From JAGTVG01 sp964543195 (lineage in GTDB: Bacteria; Bacteroidota; Bacteroidia; Cytophagales; Cyclobacteriaceae), in the NCBI GenBank assembly GCA_964543195.1, contig CAZIXF010000024.1, positions 1 to 64,000 on the forward strand: 64,000 bases of DNA. Reading direction: 5' to 3'. Under the pieces are notes generated by a model. It saw nothing but the letters and a program-made list of their open reading frames with translations, was not told the origin of the DNA and ran no database searches. A program made the translations under genes and the position numbers. Positions within the stretch are counted from its first letter, which is position 1; each line of letters opens with the position of its first letter. Below, one piece after another: positions 58,369 to 64,000 of this stretch.

Positions 58369-59082
58369 TTATTTCCCCATCACATAATTAATCCCGCCCA
58401 TGAGATGTTTCAGGAATAATTCATCCCCGAAGGTTTCATCCGTATGGCCAAAACCAGTATAAAAAATACGCCCACCCTCGAATTCATGATACCAGACAAT
58501 GGGATGATCATCATTCATTTTACCACCCTTGTAAGAGGATTCATCCAGTTTGGCCAGCACCTTGATATTGGGATTCATGTCTTTGAAATCATACCATTCA
58601 TCCCAGCGGTTCCACTCGTCTGGTAGCATTTCTGTGGCTGGATGATTTTTGTCGATCACCTTAACCGTAGCGTTTTGCTGTTTGGGATGACTTTGAAAAT
58701 AGCCTCCCATCATGTTTCCATACCAGGGCCAGTCATATTCGGCATCGGTGGCTGCATGTATTCCTACTATTCCTCCACCATCACGAACATATTGTTTCAA
58801 CGCCTCCTGTTGTTGCTCATCGAAGAGATCACCTGTAGTATTCAGGAATATCAGGGCAGCATATTGTTCCAGGATTTCATCTTTGAAAACCGAAGCATCT
58901 GCGGTGGTATCCACTCTATAACCTTTGTTTTCTAGAAGATCGGCAATCACCTTTTTGCCTTTTTCAATGGACTGATGTCTGAAACCTTTGGTTTTTGTGA
59001 AGATCAGTATTTTTTCATTCTGACCATTGGCAAATGAAATGGAAAGTGCTCCTAAAAGAACAATTATAATAATGCTTTTCAT
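58369..59082 (-). CDS. Secreted ThuA-like (trehalose-utilization-type) domain protein
   Basis: A 237-residue protein with a signal peptide (cleavage near FANGQ) and one ThuA domain of the class I glutamine-amidotransferase-like fold. Signs: ILIFTKTKGFRHQSI, AALIFLNTTGDLFDEQQQ, GGGIVGIHAATDAEYDWPWY, FYTGFGHTDETFGDELFLKHLMGGI. ThuA-like domains in Bacteroidota often accompany sugar-degradation enzymes and their chemistry is little known. No sugar gene remains nearby, apart from the oxidoreductase remnant that follows it. Confidence 0.9.
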   Translation of the reverse strand: MKSIIIIVLLGALSISFANGQNEKILIFTKTKGFRHQSIEKGKKVIADLLENKGYRVDTTADASVFKDEILEQYAALIFLNTTGDLFDEQQQEALKQYVRDGGGIVGIHAATDAEYDWPWYGNMMGGYFQSHPKQQNATVKVIDKNHPATEMLPDEWNRWDEWYDFKDMNPNIKVLAKLDESSYKGGKMNDDHPIVWYHEFEGGRIFYTGFGHTDETFGDELFLKHLMGGINYVMGK

Positions 59083-59153
59083 TGCTTCTTAAAATAAAGA
59101 ATGGTAATCGATACAATAATAACAGGAATAAAAATAATTTTCCAATCGATCGA

Positions 59154-60611
59154 TCAATACTTTCTCCAGAAATAAGGAGAAAAGAGGATCAGCACCGTGA
59201 ACAGCTCCAGCCGGCCGACCAGCATGAGGAAGGAAAGGAACCATTTTCCGGCTACCGGTATATGGGCAAAATTGTTTACTGGCCCGACAGAACCAATACC
59301 CGGACCAATATTACCCACAGAAGTTGCTACAGATCCCACAGCAGTCATAAAATCCAGCCCCATCAATGACATGATTACAGAACCCAGCGCAAAGATCATG
59401 AAATAAATGATCATAAACGCCAGTACATTGAAGGTAATGTCCTTTGTGACGGCTCGTTTATTCAGCCTGACCGGTAAAACCGCATTGGGATGTAACAATC
59501 GTTTAAATTCCAGAATGCTGTTTTTCAGCAAGAGCACATGCCGGGCTATCTTAACCCCTCCGGCTGTCGACCCGGTGGATGCACCAATAAACATCAGCAT
59601 AAAAAAGACCATGGTGATCAATGGAGTAAACGCCGTATAATCGACCGTGACGTAACCTGTAGTAGTGACAATAGAAATTACTGAAAAAAGTGCATTCCGT
59701 AATGCCGGCTCAAAACCTTCGGCAGTCACGTTACTTATAGATATTGCCAGCAATACACCGATAATCAACAAAAAGATCAGGTAAAATCTGAATTCTTCAT
59801 TGTCCCAGACTTTTTTTAGCTTTCCATGTAACCCGAAATAGGTAAGCGTAAAATTAGTTCCTGCCAGAAACATGAAAATCATGATCACATAGTGGATAAA
59901 AGGATTCGTAAAATGGGCTATACTTGCATTTTTTGTGGAAAAGCCACCGCTAGCCATTGTAGTTAGAGAGTGGTTGATAGCATCATAAAAACTCATGCCT
60001 CCCAGCAGAAGTAAAACTAATTCTGTACCGGTAAGGCCAAGATAAATCAACCATAACCGGATCGCCGTTTCCCGTATCCTGGGCTTTAATTTATCCGGAG
60101 AAATGCCCGGCGCTTCCGCTATGAATAACTGCATACCTCCAATGCCCAGTATTGGCAGAATGGCTACTGCAAGCACAATAATCCCCATGCCACCCATCCA
60201 TTGGGTTAAGCTTCTCCAGAATAGTATACCTTTGGGAAGGGATTCAATATCTGTCAATATGGTCGCTCCTGTAGTTGTATAACCCGACAGTGTTTCGAAA
60301 AATGCATCAGTATAATGAGGAATGGTTCCACTGAACACATAGGGTAATGACCCGGTTAAGGTCAGGGCAAGCCAACCGAGCGTCACCAGCAGGTACCCAT
60401 CCTTTTTCCTGAGTTCGGATTCACTATAATGACGGAATATGAACCATAAAAACACACCCAGTGTTATACAGGCTGCCGCGGCCATTATAATAGCTTCCCA
60501 TGAAGATTCCCCATAATAAAGGGAAAAAGGGACGGAAATAAGCATAAAACAACCGTTAAACAGGATCAGTATTCCAAGGATTCTGAAAATTTGCTTTAGA
60601 TTAAAACGCAT
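59154..60611 (-). CDS. trkH: TrkH/KtrB-type K+ uptake channel subunit
   Basis: A 485-residue inner-membrane protein with four membrane-pore-membrane repeats. The four filter loops with conserved glycines are LSGYTTTGAT, TMASGGFST, VTTTGYVTV and ATSVGNIGPG, and GASTGSTAGGVKIAR is a further family mark. It imports K+ together with the TrkA protein whose gene lies 12 bp upstream. Full length. Confidence 0.96.
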   Translation of the reverse strand: MRFNLKQIFRILGILILFNGCFMLISVPFSLYYGESSWEAIIMAAAACITLGVFLWFIFRHYSESELRKKDGYLLVTLGWLALTLTGSLPYVFSGTIPHYTDAFFETLSGYTTTGATILTDIESLPKGILFWRSLTQWMGGMGIIVLAVAILPILGIGGMQLFIAEAPGISPDKLKPRIRETAIRLWLIYLGLTGTELVLLLLGGMSFYDAINHSLTTMASGGFSTKNASIAHFTNPFIHYVIMIFMFLAGTNFTLTYFGLHGKLKKVWDNEEFRFYLIFLLIIGVLLAISISNVTAEGFEPALRNALFSVISIVTTTGYVTVDYTAFTPLITMVFFMLMFIGASTGSTAGGVKIARHVLLLKNSILEFKRLLHPNAVLPVRLNKRAVTKDITFNVLAFMIIYFMIFALGSVIMSLMGLDFMTAVGSVATSVGNIGPGIGSVGPVNNFAHIPVAGKWFLSFLMLVGRLELFTVLILFSPYFWRKY

Positions 60612-60623
60612 GCCGGAAATGAA

Positions 60624-61964
60624 TCAGTTAAAATATTTCTCGACCTGATGAATACACTCAGGAAGACAAAGTACCACCACGCGGTCCTGAGGCTCAACTT
60701 TAAAATCGCCTGAGAGTGATTTGGGTTCTCCATCCCTGATCACTCCTCCTATGACCGCTGATTTGGGAAAGTTGAGTTTTTTTATTTCTCTTTCGGTGAT
60801 TTTTGATCCCTTGGGAACCTCAAATTCCATAACCTCAGCTTCAACACCATGTATTCCGGTCAGGGAGATAACACGGCCCTGTCTGATATACCTTGATATA
60901 AAATTGGCGGCGATCAGCTTTTTGTTGATCATGGTATCTACACCAATGTTCTGGGAAATGTGAATATAATCCATGTTTTCTACGAGAGCAATGGTTTTCT
61001 TTACCCCCATATTCTTGGCCAGAAGACAGGAAATGATATTGGTTTCGGAATTGCCGGTTACAGCCACAAAAGCATCCATGTCGCTGATGCCCTCATCTTT
61101 AAGTAATTGAACGTTAGTGCAATCAGCGTTCACGATAAGTGTATCAGTGAGATAGTCCGCGAGCTCAAGGCTTTTTTCCCGGTCTTTTTCTACTAACTTA
61201 ATATTGTACTTTTTGCTTAATCTTCGTGCTGTATGGAAACCTATTTTGCTTCCGCCCATGATCATCACATTTTTAATATCTATGGTTTCCTGGCCACCAA
61301 TTTTCAGAAGTTTTTGTACACCATTGGGCTGTGCCACAAAGTAGGCATGGTCGTTTTCCCTGAATTTTGTTGCACCATGAGGGACAATGGTTTTGCCGTT
61401 TCGCAGGATGGCTACGGTAATAAAGTCATGGTCGGGGTTAAAATGGGCCGTTTCTTTTAGAGATTTATTGTTGAGCTGATTTTCCTTGCCAATCGTAATA
61501 CCGAGAAGGGTGAGCATACCATTATCGAACTCAAACGTATCGGTAGCCAGTGATCTGGACAGTAATCTCTTGATCTCACGGGCCGCCAGTGATTCAGGAG
61601 AAATCAATTCATCCACACCCACAGTAGCCAGATCAAGCACATCTTTTTTAAGGAAAAATTCCAGGTTGCTAATCCTGGCAATGGTTTTGCCCGCACCTAG
61701 TTTTTTGGCAATTATGGCGGAAGCAAGATTAGTTTCCTCAAAACTGGTGACCGATATAAACAGGTCGGCTTCTTCCACACTGGCATCACGTAACACACTG
61801 TACGAGGTAGCATTTCCCTTTACCGTAGCACAATCGAGCTGAGCAGTCACATAATCCAGTTTTTCCTGATCCATATCGATCACTATGATATCCTGCTTTT
61901 CATAGACAAGCAGCTTAGCCAGATGAAATCCAACTTCGCCGGCACCTGCAACAATTATTCTCAT
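60624..61964 (-). CDS. trkA: TrkA, NAD-binding regulatory subunit of K+ uptake
   Basis: 446 residues from ATG 61964 (MRIIVAGAGEVGFHLAKLL), the exact family start. The frame is open to 62015, but a candidate promoter lies inside that extension. It has two tandem RCK units, each a Rossmann domain (GAGEVGFHLA; second GGSKIGFHTA) plus a TrkA-C domain, ending DRVVVLCLPECIHQVEKYF. It gates TrkH in response to nucleotides. First gene of the trkA-trkH pair. Confidence 0.96.
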   Translation of the reverse strand: MRIIVAGAGEVGFHLAKLLVYEKQDIIVIDMDQEKLDYVTAQLDCATVKGNATSYSVLRDASVEEADLFISVTSFEETNLASAIIAKKLGAGKTIARISNLEFFLKKDVLDLATVGVDELISPESLAAREIKRLLSRSLATDTFEFDNGMLTLLGITIGKENQLNNKSLKETAHFNPDHDFITVAILRNGKTIVPHGATKFRENDHAYFVAQPNGVQKLLKIGGQETIDIKNVMIMGGSKIGFHTARRLSKKYNIKLVEKDREKSLELADYLTDTLIVNADCTNVQLLKDEGISDMDAFVAVTGNSETNIISCLLAKNMGVKKTIALVENMDYIHISQNIGVDTMINKKLIAANFISRYIRQGRVISLTGIHGVEAEVMEFEVPKGSKITEREIKKLNFPKSAVIGGVIRDGEPKSLSGDFKVEPQDRVVVLCLPECIHQVEKYFN

Positions 61965-62003
61965 GAATTTATAAAATAGCAGTGCAAAATTGGTATTATA
62001 TAA

Positions 62004-62011
62004 CAAACATA
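62004..62011 (-). promoter_or_regulatory. Candidate trkA promoter -7 box (TATGTTTG)
   Basis: On the minus strand it reads TATGTTTG, matching TAnnTTTG exactly. Transcription would start near 61998, about 34 nt before the trkA ATG at 61964. It supports that start over the longer frame from 62015. A TTG element at the usual spacing is not obvious. Confidence 0.45.
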
Positions 62012-62105
62012 TCAAATTGTAATGAATAAATATTAAATTTGGATGAGTTGTTTTAGTCCGGGGGAAGCCAATGGAAAGTCTGGTATGCTTAAACGATTCT
62101 TCAGG

Positions 62106-63455
62106 CTAAAAATGAAGGGTAAATATTGTAAACAGATCGGGTTCGGATTTAACATTGAGTGAACCATTGTGGAGCTGCATGATCTGGCGTGAAAGAGCGA
62201 GGCCTATGCCCGATCCGTTTTTTTTGGTGGTATAGAAAGGGATAAAGATCCTTTCCATTGCTTCCTGAATAATGCCTGGTCCGTTGTCTTTTACTTCGAT
62301 AATGGTTCGTTTTTCATTATCGAGCCGGCACCTTAATTCAATCTTTGGTTCGTTATTCTCAGTAAGAGCCTCTTTCGCATTTTTTATAAGGTTAATCAAT
62401 ACCATTTCGATCAGTTCCCGGTCGGCGGTGATTTCAATATTTTCCGGCGCAAGAGAGATATTAAATTCAATATTCAGACTTTCCATTTCATTACTGAGCA
62501 GGTTTTGGATATGGTCAAACATTTTTTTGACAGAAACCACAGCAAATTTAGGTTTGGGAATGGTCGTGTAATCCCGGTATGCGTCTACAAACCTCACTAA
62601 TCCTTTGCTTCTGTTTTCGATCGTATTGAGCCCGTCACTCAGGTCTTCGACTGAATCCTCATCAATCCTGTAATAATCATTATTTTTTTGCATATCCTCT
62701 TTGAGGATCTGATTCAGCGTTTCGGTTAATGAAGCGATAGGCGTGATCGAATTCATGATCTCATGGCGCAGCACCCGTGTCAGGTTTTGCCAGGCTTCTA
62801 TTTCTTTCTGTTGTAGTTCTGTCTCTATATTCTGTAAGGCTACCAGTTTAAAAGGGTTGCCTCTCAGTCGGATCTCAGTAGCATGCAGAGCCAATGATAC
62901 ATCACTGCTTTTCCTGATCAAGGCTTTATGGCCTGGCTGTAATTCAATCAGTTGCTTGTACAGATCGGGATTGACCGGCTTGATTTCATCAATATTGCGG
63001 ATTTGTGCCGTTTGCAAGAATTTACGGGCTGTATTATTAATCAAACCTATATTACCTTCATGATCGAAGGATAATAATCCCGTGCTCACATGCTGAACCA
63101 CGGTATGAAGATAATTGAGGTGTTCTTCTTTTTCTGCTCTTGCTTGCCGGAAAGCTTCCAGAACCTCGTTAAAAGCCGCATTCAACTCCTTAAATGTTCT
63201 TCCCAGTTTATTATCGGAAGCAAAACCGGAAGAAAAATCCGAGTATTTTATCGATTCCAGAAACCGGGTTAATTTACGGTTGGTATTTTCCACAAACCGG
63301 AAAATATCATATAACTGGAAAATAATAATAACCCCGATAATAATTGAGAGTACATTCCGGGTGTCATTTTTTAACAAGAAAATAAAAAGGAAAACCGTCA
63401 CGAACAGTAATACTACCCGGACCAATAAGAATATCCTGAAATTATTAAAGCCCAT
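62106..63455 (-). CDS. NtrY-like sensor histidine kinase
   Basis: A 449-residue membrane kinase. Two hydrophobic helices (about 8-28 and 33-52) are separated by only a few residues, so there is no periplasmic sensor domain. A linker follows, then a PAS-like unit (about 105-220, LLSFDHEGNIGLINNTARKFL). The H-box LRHEIMNSITPIASL lies near residue 231, then the N-box NLIKNAKEALTE, DNGPGI and GSGIGLALSRQIMQLHNG. It should phosphorylate the sigma-54 activator encoded just upstream, with which it overlaps by 11 bp. The signal is presumably sensed inside the cell. Confidence 0.94.
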   Translation of the reverse strand: MGFNNFRIFLLVRVVLLFVTVFLFIFLLKNDTRNVLSIIIGVIIIFQLYDIFRFVENTNRKLTRFLESIKYSDFSSGFASDNKLGRTFKELNAAFNEVLEAFRQARAEKEEHLNYLHTVVQHVSTGLLSFDHEGNIGLINNTARKFLQTAQIRNIDEIKPVNPDLYKQLIELQPGHKALIRKSSDVSLALHATEIRLRGNPFKLVALQNIETELQQKEIEAWQNLTRVLRHEIMNSITPIASLTETLNQILKEDMQKNNDYYRIDEDSVEDLSDGLNTIENRSKGLVRFVDAYRDYTTIPKPKFAVVSVKKMFDHIQNLLSNEMESLNIEFNISLAPENIEITADRELIEMVLINLIKNAKEALTENNEPKIELRCRLDNEKRTIIEVKDNGPGIIQEAMERIFIPFYTTKKNGSGIGLALSRQIMQLHNGSLNVKSEPDLFTIFTLHF

Positions 63456-64000
63456 ATTTTTCTAATCTCCTGTATAAAGACGACCGGGTAAGTCCTAATT
63501 CATTGGCTGCCTGTGTAATATTACCATTATATTTTTGTAATACCTTTCGAATTAAGATCTTTTCTACTTCTTCAAGATGAAATTCATCAAGTTGAATTTC
63601 ATCTCCTGTTTTTTCTTTTTTTGATGGGTTGAAGAAAAAATCTTCGGGGTTCAGGATATGACCATTGCTCATGATTACGGCTCTTTCGATCGCATGCTGC
63701 AATTCACGAACATTTCCTGGCCAGGAATAATTCATCATTTTTTTTCTGGCTGCCTCGCTGAAACCTACAATATTCTTATTGTACTTTTTAGTATAGATTT
63801 TAAGAAAATGTTCTGCCAGCAGGTCAATATCCTCTTTCCGTTGCTTCAAGGGAGGCAACTCTATTTCAATGGTATTGATCCGGTAAAGCAGATCCTGTCT
63901 GAATTTATTTTCTTTTACCAGGTCATAAATAGGCTGATTGGTAGCACAGATCAACCTGATATCTATCTGTTTCGGCTTATTGGAACCAACCCGTGTAACC
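63445..64000 (-). CDS. Sigma-54-dependent response regulator (NtrC family), C-terminal part
   Basis: About 185 codons of a gene that continues beyond the window end; the receiver domain and most of the AAA+ core are outside. Visible are the AAA+ sequence VGSNKPKQIDIRLICATN, the DLLYRINTIEIELPPLKQR block, SWPGNVRELQHAIERAVI, and a C-terminal Fis-type HTH (NITQAANELGLTRSSLYRRL). The true start lies off the window: the codon giving an apparent N-terminus at 63954 is an internal leucine. Partner of the overlapping kinase gene; it would switch on sigma-54 promoters. Confidence 0.95.
   Translation of the reverse strand, partial: VTRVGSNKPKQIDIRLICATNQPIYDLVKENKFRQDLLYRINTIEIELPPLKQRKEDIDLLAEHFLKIYTKKYNKNIVGFSEAARKKMMNYSWPGNVRELQHAIERAVIMSNGHILNPEDFFFNPSKKEKTGDEIQLDEFHLEEVEKILIRKVLQKYNGNITQAANELGLTRSSLYRRLEKYGL

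Overview
The window reads as a chromosomal piece of a free-living member of the Bacteroidota. The evidence is the type IX secretion (T9SS) C-terminal sorting domains on two giant secreted proteins, SPase II lipoproteins with acidic residues after the cysteine, matches to the Bacteroidota -7 promoter box TAnnTTTG, and a sufBCDSE-DUF59-bacilliredoxin gene order. I cannot fix the genus. I see no insertion sequence, prophage, CRISPR array, tRNA or rRNA.

Layout. 109-1221 (-): a DegT-type sugar aminotransferase. 1373-37603 (+): about 36 kb holding two tandem copies of the same six-gene cassette. The order in each copy is (A) NTT-like nucleotide-transporter fold + HEAT + degenerate cyclic-nucleotide-binding domain; (B) multidomain TIR/DUF4062-like protein; (C) nSTAND1 NTPase + transmembrane helix + coiled coil + seven-bladed WD40 propeller; (D) exported helical-repeat/beta-barrel outer-membrane protein; (F) beta-propeller-like lipoprotein; (E) giant T9SS-exported multidomain protein. 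Copy 1 is 1373-18480 and copy 2 is 18528-37603. Copy 2 contains a 100-N assembly gap (30758-30857) inside its giant gene. A strong bidirectional terminator (37611-37639) closes the region. 37660-43753 (-): the SUF iron-sulfur operon. 44026-44493 (-): an Lrp/AsnC regulator. 44602-44728 (+): a candidate small RNA or leader with a good intrinsic terminator. 44818-50714: acyl-CoA ligase, K+ channel, Na+/H+ antiporter, EttA. 50816-57944 (+): DUF349 protein, guaA, a TPR/periplasmic-binding-fold protein, hemL, an outer-membrane protein. 58012-59082 (-): a ThuA-like protein with a remnant of an FAD-dependent oxidoreductase directly behind it. 59154-61964 (-): TrkH/TrkA potassium uptake. 62106-64000 (-): a NtrY-like histidine kinase and a sigma-54 activator running off the window end.

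The most notable content is the duplicated cassette. Its gene products should reach from the cytosol (TIR-like protein, STAND NTPase), through the inner membrane (NTT-like transporter, STAND transmembrane helix), to the outer membrane and surface (barrel, lipoprotein, giant T9SS protein). From memory, TIR/DUF4062-like + nSTAND1-WD40 gene pairs recur in bacteria. Their joining to an NTT-HEAT-CNB membrane protein and a T9SS surface trio, preserved gene for gene through a duplication, is something I do not recognise as a described system. I infer a trans-envelope sensing/effector or self-recognition system; its activity cannot be read from sequence alone.

The rest of the window is ordinary core metabolism and ion homeostasis (K+ channel, TrkAH and a Na+/H+ antiporter within about 16 kb). 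A few details were worth recording: several start-codon corrections, a decayed gene, a palindrome in the suf promoter region, and the putative RNA.
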